Assembly (NCBI GenBank): GCA_902729315.2
Contig: LR746272.1
Coordinates: 9,914,327-9,978,326 of the forward strand
Length of the DNA: 64,000 bases
Direction: 5' to 3'
Source: Spirodela intermedia
Lineage: Eukaryota > Streptophyta > Magnoliopsida > Alismatales > Araceae
Under the pieces are notes generated by a model. The model did no database searches. It was not told the DNA's origin and saw only the letters and a program-made list of their open reading frames with translations. The position numbers and the translations under genes are program-made. The first letter of the stretch is position 1, and every line of letters starts with the position of its first letter. Positions 34,278-46,473 of the stretch are shown here, piece after piece.

Positions 34278-35932
34278 CCTTCTTGGGAGGAGAGGTTTTG
34301 ATGCTGGAGGAGATTCCACTTGAGGTTGATCATCTTCTTGAGTTGGCTCCATTGAGTTGACTGGAGATGAGGCGTTGATTGGTTCAATCATTCCATCATT
34401 TTCACTCAAAGATGGCCAAACTTACTAAGATTGAAATATAATTGAGTGAGAGATTTGAGGACCACCAGATTGATATTTTCTTCTCATTGTTTCGTAATAT
34501 TATCATTACGAAATTAGGCAAAATATTTTTTTATAATCTTTGGCCTTTTCGGTCAAAAAAGATATCTAACGGTCTTAAATTTGTTGCTTCCCGCTTCTGG
34601 ATTTTGAATTTCAAAAAAATATATTAATTTTATAAAATTAATATCAATTCAATAACTTGATAATTTCTCATGGACTTTGTTGCTTTTGACTCCTCATTCA
34701 AAGAGTTTTCCTTATGTTTTTTATGTTTATATTATTGAATTATTTAATACAAATAATCTAAAATTAAAGTTCACACATAGAATGATGATATATTTACCTC
34801 GAAAGTATTTGTTATTAAATGTATGCTCATACATCTTTACTATTTATATCCTAACAAGAATTTAATTTGTCAAAGATATTTTTTATAATTAAGATCACCA
34901 ATTCAATTTATTGTACAATGTTTCAAGTTACTACTATAATCAAGATTTTTTTTCTACCGTACAGTTTTAATTCAATATTATAATTTTCATGATTTCAAAC
35001 TAATCTGAAAAAATCATCAAAATAATACTGAATTAATCCATAACTCAACAGAAATGTCAATAGGACTAAGGTCTCCTTGGGACAAGGAGACCCTAGCAAA
35101 GTTATCCCTCTTTGGGATGAGTTTTTTGCATGGTAGACACCTTAATCGGGGATGATTTTCTACTGAAACACGCAAATATGACATTTACCTAGATCCTAAA
35201 AAGACTGCCTAGAAAAGGTCAATTTTTCTTTGTAAATACTTGATGAACTTTCAGGATGCAAACCTAGTTGTATAAGTTTGTCCAATTGGACTCTAACAAT
35301 TAAAACCTTTGCCATTATTGGTTCTTTCTCAGAAAAAAAGTAAAACCGAAATGGAGAACATTTTCAAAATATTGATGCTAGGCCAGAAATCTACAAAATT
35401 ATAATCACTTGTCAAAGCCAAAAAATTGGGAACTTTCATGATCTCATGAAGGAATTTCAGAATTCTCATTTCAGATCCTAATCAAAGCTTCGTTTTGACT
35501 AGCTAATGCATAAGGAACATGTAGAAATAAGTTTCTATGTCACAATAGACATGCTAATTTAATTCTACTATATATTGTTTCTTTCTCAAAATAGGATTGC
35601 TATAGTTATTTGACCTCCTAACTCAAAATACATTCGAAATAGAGAAAGCTGCCTTGCTGAAAAAATATACTGTTTTCCACTCCGCAAGAGAGGAAGCCTA
35701 ATTGGCATGCATATTTGTTTGGTCATTACCTACGAAGTTATACTCTCTGAAACTGATGCAAAGTATCCTAATTTCCGTTTTACTAAAATCATATAATGAA
35801 AACTTCAAACAGTCACATTACCTTTTAAAGTGTGTCACAGAAATATCAAATTGACTATAACATAGACTGGCCGGGGATTAATCCCCTGCCATGAATCAAT
35901 TTCCGAGCAACGTGGACACGAAATAGATGTTA
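34278..35932. other. AT-rich intergenic segment outside the array
   Basis: The first 140 bp (34278-34409) are open on the minus strand and rich in Ser, Pro, Asn and Glu (for example VNSMEPTQEDDQPQVESPP). Low-complexity linkers of this kind lie between integrase and reverse transcriptase in copia polyproteins, so a transposon scrap is possible but unproven. The rest is AT-rich. From about 35380 it aligns loosely with 55300-55590, marking the left part of the older 19.7-kb duplication. No gene is seen. Confidence 0.5.
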
Positions 35933-35947
35933 ACCTTTGAGTATGTC

Positions 35948-37630
35948 TCACGAGTCCCAGATCGGCCCGAATGCCGCGATGCCTTCACCTCTACATGCAT
36001 CGACGACGTCCCTGCTGCCCTGGGGGTTGCTTGTCACCACCACCACTTCCGCCTTCCATTTCTTCGCCGTCTCAACGGCCAACTCGGCCACGTTCGGACG
36101 GCCGGATACGGCCGTGTCGTGGATGATCACCTTCCCTGCCGGATGCCCGCTCATCATCTCCTTGATCTCCGAGCCGAAGTTCTGATCCACCGACTTAGTC
36201 ACCCAAACGACGCACACTTCGGCGGCGCACGGCTGCAACAGGAACGAGAGGAACACGGCGATGCCGGAGCCGGTGGCCACCAGCACCGCCCTGTTGTACA
36301 TATGCACCAAATACGGCAGTCCCGCGAAGTGCACCCCGCGGACCCAGAGGTGGCTCGGAGGATCGGACACCAGCCCCCTGGTGAAGTCGCCCACCGCTCC
36401 GGCCAGCATCATGTGGCCCTCCTTGTTGTCGGATATGATTGCGAAGGCGTGCCACTCGGACAGCGGAGAACGGCTGATTCTGCCCAGAAGTCCGGCTTTC
36501 ACGCCGCCCGCAAATTTAATGATGGAGGCGTGGCCGGAAGGAGAGGCCACCGACACGGATACTCGTTTCACGGTGACCCATGGGAGGACGGTCAGAAGGG
36601 TTACGAGCAGGGTCAACCAGATCTCCTGTTGCTTCGCCAACCTTGAAGCGTTGAGCTTGTCGTATGATTCTGATTTGGGATCATAACCGGCAGTGAGCAC
36701 GACGAATACCCACAGAAGAGCCAGCGCCGTCCATCCGGCGAATCGGTGGGTTCGCTCGAAGACGTTGTGGTGGAGGTGGCGAACCAGGGGGAACGACACC
36801 AGGCAGGAGACGAAGAGCAGCGATAGGATGGCGGATGCTACGGCTATGATCTCGGGAGACGCGTTATGACGGTGTTTGAGGGTCCGTACCAGGGCGTAGA
36901 TCAGCCAAGCCACGGAGGACACGCCGCAGCTGCTGTGGATGCCGCCGACGGACTGGAGAAACGAGGTGGTGGCCGTCTTCATCCGGAGAGGCACCCACGG
37001 CCTTCCCAAGGCCTTCACGGAGCACCAGAAAACGAGCCGGAGGAAGGCCTCGCTCCGGCACAGAGTGAGGACGAGCACATTGTAGATGGCGAAGGTCGCA
37101 GCCTTCCGCTCGGCGTAGGAGAAGTTCCCGGCGATCGCCAGAACGAGGGCAGCCATGTTGACGGTAAAGAATACGGCGAAGAGCCTCTTGTATACGGTGA
37201 AGAGACCCTGGTCGAGAAGTATTATCGACAACCTCGATTCGTTGGTCTTCACGGGTGTGACGGAACGATCCCCCTTGTCACCTGTGTGCTGCTCGCGCGG
37301 CTCCAGTGCTTGCCCGGGCTGTTGCTTCTCGAGGTCGTTGGAAACCTCCTGGAAGATAGGCAGAGGCCCGTGCTTCTCGTCTTCATCATCTCTTTCGACG
37401 TCACAAAAGTGACTGCTCGAACGGCTGAGTGATGATATACTGTTAACTTGCGCGGGGAATATCTTGACGGAGTTTCCCAATGTCCATGGCAGGCGGAGCC
37501 AGCGGTAGGGAGGTTGGTTGGCATCGTTGAGCCGGGCGGGGACTGCGAAGGGACTGGAATGGGTATGGATCTCAAATGAAACCCCACGACAGCTTGAAAA
37601 CCTTGTTATGTCTGCGTTTTGGGTTGTCAT
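35948..37630 (-). CDS. Ferric-reductase-like membrane protein, adenylate-forming-reductase C-terminal type (copy 1)
   Basis: Intronless, 560 residues. The first ATG is chosen; the frame is open 22 codons further but only from a TTG. Order: SCRGVSFEI near the N-terminus (13-21), an acidic linker (70-130), about six hydrophobic segments (roughly 150-168, 178-195, 236-250, 261-281, 297-315, 335-356) with HLHHNVFERTH before the fifth, then a flavodoxin-reductase-like part. EWHAF (392-396) resembles the FAD-site (E)WHPF of FRO/NOX proteins, and VATGSGIAVFLSF (451-463) the NAD-site GxGI-x-PF. The same module ends fungal NRPS-like adenylate-forming reductases. Paired heme-binding His residues are not evident, so electron transfer is unproven and the substrate unknown. 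Confidence 0.85.
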   Translation of the reverse strand: MTTQNADITRFSSCRGVSFEIHTHSSPFAVPARLNDANQPPYRWLRLPWTLGNSVKIFPAQVNSISSLSRSSSHFCDVERDDEDEKHGPLPIFQEVSNDLEKQQPGQALEPREQHTGDKGDRSVTPVKTNESRLSIILLDQGLFTVYKRLFAVFFTVNMAALVLAIAGNFSYAERKAATFAIYNVLVLTLCRSEAFLRLVFWCSVKALGRPWVPLRMKTATTSFLQSVGGIHSSCGVSSVAWLIYALVRTLKHRHNASPEIIAVASAILSLLFVSCLVSFPLVRHLHHNVFERTHRFAGWTALALLWVFVVLTAGYDPKSESYDKLNASRLAKQQEIWLTLLVTLLTVLPWVTVKRVSVSVASPSGHASIIKFAGGVKAGLLGRISRSPLSEWHAFAIISDNKEGHMMLAGAVGDFTRGLVSDPPSHLWVRGVHFAGLPYLVHMYNRAVLVATGSGIAVFLSFLLQPCAAEVCVVWVTKSVDQNFGSEIKEMMSGHPAGKVIIHDTAVSGRPNVAELAVETAKKWKAEVVVVTSNPQGSRDVVDACRGEGIAAFGPIWDS

Positions 37631-37772
37631 GTTCACGACGGATAAGGTGTTTATGATGGGTAAGATGATGCAAATATGGCTGTTGGGATCGACCAAAATA
37701 GAACGAGGAGTTGGTGGGAAAGAGAGAGTGCGAGAGCGTGATATATCTGAGAAAGGAGTATTAGGAGCCCGC

Positions 37773-37780
37773 TATATATA
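37773..37780 (-). promoter_or_regulatory. TATA box of reductase-like copy 1
   Basis: TATATATA about 143 bp before the ATG on the minus strand. There is no ATG on the sense strand between box and start. A purine-rich run (GAGAGAG type) lies between them. Confidence 0.75.
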
Positions 37781-37781
37781 A

Positions 37782-39179
37782 CCGCGTAAGTTGGCTAAGT
37801 CAGAAATTCTCGGGTATATTTGGCTGACCAAGGACTTTTTTCGCTGGTAGTGGATACCGCATGGACCTATCTAAGCGTCAACTTTTTTAATGGAGATGTT
37901 GACCCCCCGTTTCCATCTGCCAGAACTCCCGAAAGTATAGTGACATTTCATGTGCAATTTATTTTAGCAGCCTGTTTTTTTACTCTTTTATTTGTTTTTA
38001 CGTTTTGCACTACTGATACATGAAGATGAAGTGCTGGCAAAATTAATTCAATTATTTTCCTACTTAATTTAATTAGTTTTCCTGGTTAATTTAATTCTTC
38101 CATCTACCCTCAACTAATTTCATTTGATTCTTCCATCCGTTTATTTAATTTATGACTTTCTACTACCCTCAAGTCCATCCAATTAATGTTCCTAGTTTCA
38201 ATTCGTTGGCATCGTTGAAGAAACACTTGCGTATATTGTCTTCTTGATGTACCGTGGCGGAGAAGACTCACAAATTCGTCCTCCGTGACATGATTATAAA
38301 CCGTTCAAAAGTTATGGAAACAATCTTCGATGGCTTCTGGTCTCTCTCATAATCACTATTCAACTTGCAAGCTCCCTACGGCGTTGACTTTGAAATTTCC
38401 CCGTATACCTGCCGAGAGCTGGGAAAAGCCAGAAAGTCGACTATTGCAGTTCCAGTCAGCAAGTACCGGCAGGCGGGACGGAACGTCGAAGTTCTCGCAG
38501 GAACAACGACGTGGACACCAGAAATTGTACGAGATACGGCTGAACGTCACCAGATGTGATTGGCACGAGAAGGTGGCCGATTTTCCTATTTTCGCTGACC
38601 GTTTAAGAGTCAAAATGTCCACATGGTGTTAAAAAAAAGGTAATAGAAACTAGTCGTATGGGCACGTTCCGTAGGCGGCAACGAAGTGCTGACCCCGCCA
38701 TAGGACTGTTGAAGTATGGCCAACCTCAGGACTTGGTCCATATTTTTAACCTGTGATGAGTAATTTAACCTATAATTTTGTAAAACGTATGCCAACAGTT
38801 TTCCATTACGATACATGCCCTCATTAAAATTTCAATCTACAATAAATTCCTAAATAGATAAATCAAGGCATAACTTCGACCCGGGTTTTGAAATGTAACA
38901 AGGCAGAAGATGAAGCGTAACAGGACGAATGGGGAGACTATCTGCTCACTATTTCCCCATCACCGGAAGTTTGATCGAATATGACGAAAAACAATTAAGG
39001 AATGTATTCAGTCATAGTTACTGAATTCATCCATTACTAACATGACTCCCATTAATTAATATCGTTTTATCCTGAAACTGGAGCCACAACTTGAAAACAA
39101 GTAACGGGAGCCGATATGGCATCGAAATCTCAATGCCTTCGCTCTGCTTTGACTCAACGGAGAACAAACCTGTGACCGC
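37782..39179. other. Intergenic, upstream of copy 1
   Basis: Positions 37782-38040 align with 57441-57690 at moderate identity. Positions 38040-38180 are rich in ttaatt with two 'attcttccatc' repeats. Positions 38220-38480 match 57720-57950. About 700 bp (38480-39180) have no counterpart in block 2. The 100-codon ORF at 38330-38632 is not preserved in block 2, so it is not called. Confidence 0.5.
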
Positions 39180-39625
39180 CATGACCGGGGCACTAGATGA
39201 CAGAAAAATACGGCAGACCGGCTTTCGTGTACGGTTTACAGAACCTCACCGAGACGTATTATTTGCAACCTCGATTCGTTGGTCTCACGGGATAGATGGA
39301 TGGGTTCATCTTGTTGGCTCTTTGCTGCTCGTCATGCTCAACTACTCGTCCGGCTTGTTGCTGCTCGAGATCATCCATAGTCACATAAAATATCATTTAC
39401 TCCTGTAACCTTTATCGTCACTTGAGATATCACAAAAAGGACTGCTGAAACGGGGAGCACCGTGAAGGTGTTTCCTGTGTCCATGGCAGCCTGAACCACA
39501 GGCTGCAAGACCTCTGCCATGGTAAAATCCAATGGATGCATTAGAAGACATGGTCCAGAGATTGATATGAAATTATATCCAACGGCCGCTCGAAAACCTC
39601 AACAGACTCCCAATCTGTGGTTCCA
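39180..39625 (-). pseudogene. psi-A1, fragment of the reductase-like gene
   Basis: The plus-strand sequence follows 37155-37610 of the intact gene. It has the 'acctcgattcgttggtct' segment, the 'ggcttgttgctgctcgag' segment and a decayed start region ending 'gctcgaaaacctcaacag' (intact: 'gcttgaaaaccttgttat'). It covers only the N-terminal half and is full of indels. The matching relic in block 2 is 57935-58350, so it predates the block duplication. Confidence 0.75.
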
Positions 39626-41640
39626 TGCAGATTTTAGACAATAGACTTTTGTAACGTTAACTTGCTACACCCGCTGGGAGAGGTACGCCTGGGCTTTTCC
39701 CCTCACCCTTTATTTCATTTCAGGGAATGGTTGTAAATGGCATATTAACTGGGGGCTGGGGGAGAGAAAAATCAGAACAGAGGCCCTCTCTCTCCAGCGG
39801 TTAAAAATGGGGCTCTGGCAACTCCTCCCCTTGTGGTGGGTTTGGTTAGATTTATTCTCTCCTCCATTTATTGTTTCTTGTTCCTGATTAATCTTGAAAC
39901 TTATCTCTTCCTGTTTGGTGGTCGGGAGAAGGTGTATTAACCCCGTACCACATTAAATCCATGGTGACTTATTTCCCATCTTCGTCATTCTTGATATCAT
40001 ATATTGCGTTGTGGATATTCTACATTTTGCGCTCGTTCTTCCTCTCCAATACCAGGCCATCATATTAAGGCAGCTCTTTTCCCAACACAACGCTTTATGA
40101 TAGCTAAGAGAGAGAGAGAGAGAGAGGGAGAACATAATCGATGAAATTATAGAAAGAGACGGGGGATATGCGTCACAATTTACCTTTTACCAGGAGACTC
40201 GTTCTACCACCGCTGGCAGCCGCTTTCTCCCAAATTGCTTACCAATCGCTAACAGTGCCTAAACTTCCGGCGGCAAATTCCGCTCAATACATCAGGAAAA
40301 GGATAAACCTGAAGCTTGATGGCCTCTGGTTTGCGGATTCAGCCATGGTAGCTGATGAATCGCGGAGGCGACGAGCCCAATTCCAGCTTCTTCATTATTT
40401 TGTGCCGCGGTGAACGAACAAAACAAAAAAGAGGGCCGTCTCAGCGGAAGGAGAAGGACCCGCTACGGCAGAGACGACTTACCCTCTTCTTGTTCCTTTT
40501 AGTCTGTGACGAGTCCGGGAAGCCTGGAATCATCAATATGAGGATTCCTCAAAATAGAGGCTATGCATGAACCCCTCTGTTTCTACGGAGGCAAATGCTC
40601 GATAGGGTTTGATGGGGGAAATTTGTGATGACAACGGTTCTCCGGCAGCATTACGGACTGCGACCATACTATGACTTCGGCGGCCAATTAAACTGACCAT
40701 GTGCGCAATTGAACTCTTAATTCTTTGGGTTAAACAAACACAATAAATTGTGTTGACTTGTTATTTCGTATTTCAAACTCTCAGCACACTAGATTGAGGA
40801 AAATCTCCACGAAAGAGGAAACAAATGTGTTTGAAGTGTAAGTTTTGACCACTGAAACAGTTATCATTATGCTTTTGCGTAACCTATTGAGTGACCTCTC
40901 CCATCCTAAGCATACTTGAAAAACCATCTCTACATGTTACACATTGGACACGATTGTATTCCATCAATCCCAGTTCATTGGAGTTTTTTATTATACTCAA
41001 TTAAATCTTACAACGTAGCTCTCGAGAAATTCAGCTTTTCATTTTCAGACTTCAACATTCTAAACCTATGCACGTGTCCACTCCACCAAGCACCATCGTA
41101 CTGTAGTTTAAATAATAACTTTTGCCAATTCCGTTGCTATGACCTGCTAATGATCTTAGGATGCATCTAAGTGACAAGATTTAAACTCCATGCATCTCAG
41201 TATCCGTCAAGTAATATTACAAATAAAATTCATCTCTTAGGATGTCGTGAGATAAAAGAAAACATACCAACAAAAATTAATTTTTTGAGTTATGCTCCTT
41301 TTCTTGGACGAAATTTCTGGGGTATCAATAAATTATTGATCATAAACTTAAAAATTTGAGTGATAATTTGAAGAAAAATTTATCTTGTAAGTTTGTGCTT
41401 AAATTTTATTCACATGCACAAAATATTGAAAAAGAAAATGGTTTGCGCATCCCTCCTAGAAAAGTTTTCCAAATGACACAATGTTTGAAAACTAGATCTC
41501 ATTATGATGATAATTGAGATTTTTGAGCATAAAATTGATTTTCATAATTTTAATGACCATTTGAAAAAATATAAATTTATAGATTATATTTTAAAATTTG
41601 TAATATTTTTTAATATATGAAAATTTGTGATGATATATAA
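39626..41640. other. Intergenic with short homologies to block 2
   Basis: Includes an AG tract (40107-40127) and a segment at 40130-40330 homologous to 58450-58680 in block 2. ORFs of 60-85 codons show no family resemblance. From about 41000 the base composition becomes strongly AT-rich, with a decayed coding-like stretch leading into the gypsy gag relic. Confidence 0.5.
40107..40127. repeat. AG microsatellite
   Basis: A run of about ten AG units; block 2 has a longer GA tract in the equivalent place (58383-58431). Confidence 0.9.
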
Positions 41641-41884
41641 GTGAATTTAGTTGCATATAAACTAAAGGATAGAACCTCTTCGTGGTATGATCAACTTCAA
41701 TCTTCACATTCAAGATTAACCAATGATCCGATTTGTAGTTGAGATAATGAAGAAATTATTGAGATCTAAATTTCTCTAAAACTCTAAACAGATTTTTTAT
41801 CAATAATTTGAAAATTAGAAATGGAAAAATACATTAGTAGCAGAATATTATCTTCTAGAGTTGATTTAATCGAATTTGAGTCAT
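41641..41884 (+). mobile_element. Ty3/gypsy gag relic
   Basis: Frame 1 reads VNLVAYKLKDRTSSWYDQLQ from 41641, the conserved centre of plant Ty3/gypsy gag (Retrotrans_gag, PF03732: VKLVAxKLRG-(x)n-WWDxLQ). After a +1 shift, MKKLLRSKFL and FYQ-x-FEN-x-KWKNTLVAEYY follow, matching the MKxxLRxxFLPP...LYQQFQNLRQGxxSVxEY run of the same domain. In-frame stops and the frameshift show it is dead. Upstream AT-rich sequence (about 41300-41640) may be the rest of gag. LTRs were not identified. Confidence 0.75.
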
Positions 41885-41899
41885 ATATGAAATTTAGAT

Positions 41900-43090
41900 T
41901 TAAAAGTAAGAAATGAAAATAAAAGTGAGAAAACTAAATTTAGATGTATGTAAGATGTATTTTTATTGTCAGTGAAATGTGTTATGGAGCCAGCTCAAGC
42001 AAGAGTTGGGTCTACTTGCATCTTCATGCTTTTTGGGCTTTTAGTCTACTTGAGTTGCAATCTAAATGACTACATCGCAAATTTGTGATGGCCATATCCT
42101 AATGTCATTATTCCCAACCGTCATTCATGAGATTGAGAAACAAAGAAAATTAGTCTACTTGTAATGGCTCAAGTGGCTGACAAGAAAAGATGATAAAGTG
42201 TACCACTATTCAACTTTTAAGGTCTTGTTTGATGTAACATCATCAATTAGGTTTTTTTTTCCAGTTATTTCATACCATTTAGTAGATTATAACAGGTAAA
42301 AAAACCTCCGCTAGATATGAAAAGAAAAGGTAGAATGTGTAATTCTTTATTCCTATACGATTTGCTGTTAAATCCATGATCGTATTGTACGTATGCTCAA
42401 AACAAGGTCTCTAATTGTTATGCCTTTTGGGCATAAGACTACCTTCTTTTATCTCTTGCCTTATGTAGATCCACGGGGAATAAGGATCGTTTAGACCGCA
42501 CGGCATTACCCCTTAGGATGCTCATCATTTGACTTTCTACCCTTTACTTTTCCATGTCTGAGCATACGTGCCTTCTCCATTGATCGTTCTCATGCCACCG
42601 TTCTGACGATGGCATATGCCCTTCATTTTAGATTGAACACTTGATGATGCCGGATTGTCGCCACAATGATCACCACGAAGAACAATGAAGAACAAAAACT
42701 CCAACTCAAGCAGGTCAGTTCTTCACTCTCCACGGTCAATCAACATGGAAGATGTCTTTCGCCGATAACACGCATGGAGCCGCAGAAAACAGAGAATGAT
42801 TCGACAGCTTTTGTGGGGGTGGTCTTGGAATCATTCTCAATCTACTGCCCCATGGTTTATTGAAGAACTGATTATATCTCATCAGAGATTAACCCAGGAT
42901 ACACTGTTTCGTAGAGCTCCAGGTACCAGGAAACTTTGCCTTTGGTTGCTTCCCCATTTGCTCTACGCTGAGGTCTACTCTCGATACGCGGGATCCGCGG
43001 ATTGTTTAGCGCAAGCTATTCAATGAATCATCCGGGTACCAAACGTTCGGGGCTAATTCCCAGTGTTACATGCTAAGTAGAGATAAAGCC
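41900..43090. other. Intergenic, no confident gene
   Basis: AT-rich to about 42600, then more balanced. Positions 42666-43026 carry two overlapping short plus-strand ORFs (65 and 76 codons) without recognisable domains. No structured RNA was recognised. Confidence 0.4.
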
Positions 43091-43235
43091 TGAAATAAAT
43101 TCTCTAACATGAAAGCATAAAATGAAATCAATGCATTAATTCTGAAATAAATTGTCTAACATGAAAGTATAAAATGCAATCAATGAATTAATTATGAAAT
43201 AAATTGTCTAAAATGAAAGCATACAATGAAATCTA
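43091..43235. repeat. 52-bp tandem repeat, nearly three units
   Basis: Units start at 43091, 43143 and 43195, each opening 'tgaaataaatt' and containing 'atgaaag-(a/t)-ata'. The third unit is shortened. Confidence 0.85.
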
Positions 43236-44110
43236 GGCAAAGGCAGAAAGAAAAGTAACAGAGGACACAAAGAAAGAAAGAAGATAAAGCCGTTCTCGCT
43301 GAGGGCGTGGTATCTACCTCAGCCCCTCCACATTTTGTAAGAGGAGAGGCCCGTTTCAGAACCGCGTCCCTTTTTCACAGGGTGCCCGTTTTCCTCACAT
43401 TATCTGACGATGAAAACGCTTAAGTAGCCGACAAAAAATTGGCCGACTCTGGACACGTGGTGGTCAGAATCCAGTAGTCACGTGTACGAGCGCTAAACAG
43501 TAGCATACGCGCTCTGTTGCAATTGCAGGATAGCAACCGCTGCGTCAGGCAGGCGCACGCGAGAGCGCAGTAAGCCCAACAGGCCAGCAAAACAGTCAAA
43601 GACAGCCCAACGGACCAGGAGCAAGCTCAGCTCAGTAAGCTATCGAGAAGACCCATTACATTGCCCAGAAACGACCCAACGTGGTCCAAGTCCCATTAGC
43701 TTTACAAAACTAACGGATGAAAAATTATTTTTTAGAACATTTTCCCCAAAATTTCTTCACTATAAGAGTTTTCAAGGTAAATTTTATATCAAGACTAGAT
43801 TCACCAATTTGTTTGGTTTTGGATTTGAGCCATAATTTAGAGTATAGAAAGGAGACAGTAAAATTACAACTTTAACTAGACTACAAAGATTACACGGCTC
43901 ACATGAGGCCATCAGCCCAAAACATCCATTCTGCACTTCAGAGCATTACGATGGCACCTAGCCTTTAAATTTCTCTATATATATTACCTTATTTCCTTTG
44001 ATCTTTCTAACCAGGATCGCACACTGTACACCGCATATTTTTTGTTTTAAATTTATCGTCTTACACCATATCTTAAGATCTTAAACCCTATCAAGGCTAA
44101 TAATCCAAAC
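43236..44110. other. Upstream region of the 74-codon ORF, with dispersed repeat and G-boxes
   Basis: Positions 43255-43400 resemble 53870-53995 (shared 'gataaagcc', 'ttctcg(c/t)tga(g/a)g' and GGCCC-rich end). Two perfect G-box palindromes CACGTG lie at 43454-43459 and 43479-43484, about 500 bp before the TATA box at 43976. The sequence between is of mixed composition without ORFs worth calling. Confidence 0.45.
43976..43984 (+). promoter_or_regulatory. TATA box before the 74-codon ORF
   Basis: TATATATAT lies about 127 bp before the ATG at 44111, and no ATG occurs in between. This is the main reason for listing the ORF. Confidence 0.5.
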
Positions 44111-44335
44111 ATGACCATTAAGATCATAAACATTGCTACCAAAGGATCAGTAATAAGATCAATTCTTGTAGCGGTGTTCTCAGTAAACATAATACTAGCT
44201 TGTCACACCTTTGAACCATTCATCCTAAAATATGTGTCGGCGAGTCCCGAAAACTTAGTACTGGGTCGAGTCGTGGGATCGGCCGTTGTGAAAGCCAAGA
44301 AGGCGAGTAGATACAGACTAGGAAATCAAAGTTGA
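44111..44335 (+). CDS. Possible small secreted or membrane peptide, unrecognised
   Basis: 74 residues starting with the first ATG after a strong TATA box. A hydrophobic stretch at residues 15-31 (IRSILVAVFSVNIILAC) could be a signal peptide cleaved near Ala30-Cys31. The rest is short, with a basic C-terminus (KAKKASRYRLGNQS). The size and layout fit plant small-peptide precursors, but I know no family with this C-terminus. It has no counterpart in block 2. It could be a chance ORF. Confidence 0.35.
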   Translation: MTIKIINIATKGSVIRSILVAVFSVNIILACHTFEPFILKYVSASPENLVLGRVVGSAVVKAKKASRYRLGNQS

Positions 44336-46410
44336 AGTGCGGCATGAGGCAGGACAGGTTAGCCATGCCAGATATGTCTGAGGGAAGTGAGACTACGATG
44401 CGAGTGTGCTAGGGCATGACTTCATGTTTATGTGGATTGGCTGCTTCGGCAAGGGCTTCCGTTGATTTTCTCCACAAGAACATTCGCACATTGAGATTTC
44501 CACGCTACACGCGGTAAGAAGTTGCCAGCATTTCAAAGACAGTACGCCGCACACGTCTGCGAAGAGTTAGACGCCGTTGTATAATCGCGCACACAAAAGT
44601 CTCTGACGGGGAACGCTCGTCAGTGTGCACCGGATTTTGCCAGGATTCAAAAAACCCAGGAAAAGGAAAATATTCCATAAAGTATAATATATATATATTT
44701 AGTATACAGTTCCAAATAATTTTATTTAAGGGGACTGAGCAAAACTTCTGCTTAGCTTTTGGCTGTTTGGGAGCAATAGCACTTTGATGGTTTCGGTCTA
44801 CTCATTGTCAATACACTTTCACTTTGATGGACGTTAAATGTGGGAATTAGCTTTCGAGTTGGGCAGCGAAATAACTTTAACGTTACTGAGCTCAAGGTTA
44901 TTCTTTGATTGTAGGTAGTATATTTATAACGTTTACTTTTGAGAAAGTGTAAAAGACCTACACAGGAGGGAACACGTTGATGATGGCAAAAGAGCGACCA
45001 ACGAATGGGGCACATAATTGACTGGTTTTGAATCAGTGCCCCCCCACCCTAACATTAATGGGTGCATGAATCATGTAACCTTGTCTCCTGATATCCTGGG
45101 AAATGACCAAGTGATCTCTAAGACTGATGAATGAGACAATCAACTCAACAGATGTAGAAATCAAAGAATAGTGGTTGAAAAATATTTGCAATATTATGGT
45201 CAAGTGCTATTATAAAAGTTTGGGGAATCAGACGTTGAATGAAGACAGTGCAGCGGAGGTAATGGAAATTTAAACCAAATGATCACATCGAGTAAACTTT
45301 TCATTAGGGGTCGTCAACGGCTCATTGTAGTACCCCCCAACAATATAATCACCAAGAGATGAGGAGAGTACTATGGCAACATAACTACCAAAATTTTATG
45401 ACCAGTGATTTGAAAGAAGTCAGGCTGCAATGCAACAAACTTAATCAAATTCAAATAACACAATGCTTGAAGCTTGAATTTCCAAGTGAGAGGCATTCAT
45501 GCAATGAAGGAGGTACAAATGGAATCATGGTATGAAGGAGTATTGATCGTGTTTTAGTCATTGAATTAAAACACATTAAATTTAAAATTGATACTGAAAT
45601 TAAAACCTATAAATTAGCTTAAAAATGCTGGTGAGTTCAAGTGGATCCTCAGGAATGACTTTCAATTCAGATATCAAATTATATCGTTCTTTGCTTATTT
45701 GATAGAAGAATTACAGGAAATGAGAAAAGGAGAGAGAGAGGAAGTTTAATTGAAAAGAGAAATAGGGGAAACTTAATTCAGCTCTGTCGTGTGCCACTCA
45801 CACTACGGAGATGAATCGAAAAATGATTCAGATATGAAGAAAAAAAAAAGTAAAGCAAAACGGTAAAGAAAGTAATAAATTGTTGAAACTTAGTCATCTT
45901 TCGATCTGTGTCACTCAAAGATCTAGAGAGGGAGAACGAGTTCCCAATTAAATCGCAGAAAGTAGTAAGTGTAAAATCGTACGACAAATAGTAAAGAAAG
46001 TGGTAAAATCCTAATCTACAGACTTCTCGCCCCTTTCTGTCTGTCACCCAGGAAAGGTTTGAGATGGGAGAAGAAGGGATCCGTCTGTCACCGCCGTGCT
46101 CCGCCCTCCTTCGACGTCCTCCATCCGCCGTAGTACCTACTGCCGTCGCCATGCTGACCTCCACCTTCACCTGTCACTCAGGAGGGGAGCTCGCTACTGC
46201 CGTCGTCACCGTCGCCATACATCATCATCACCACAGCCGTACTCACCTCCACCTGTCACTGAGGGAAGTTCGCTACTCTTGTCGTCGCTGTGCCACCGTC
46301 GTTGCCGCCGAATGCCGCCGCCTTCGTCGTGTCGATGCCGCTACCTCTCCTGTCATGCGTAGGGGGGCCAACCATCGCCGTTGCTGTGTACCCTACCTCC
46401 TATCAGGGGG

Positions 46411-46473
<63 letters not shown>

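Noticed and set aside
35927-36646. 239-codon plus-strand ORF and other antisense ORFs over the reductase-like genes
   Set aside because: Shadow frames of a GC-rich gene; His/Gly/Arg-rich with no domain.
37631-37696. 22-codon N-terminal extension of the reductase-like protein
   Set aside because: It begins at TTG; the first ATG is at 37630. The extension lies in the region where the two copies start to differ.
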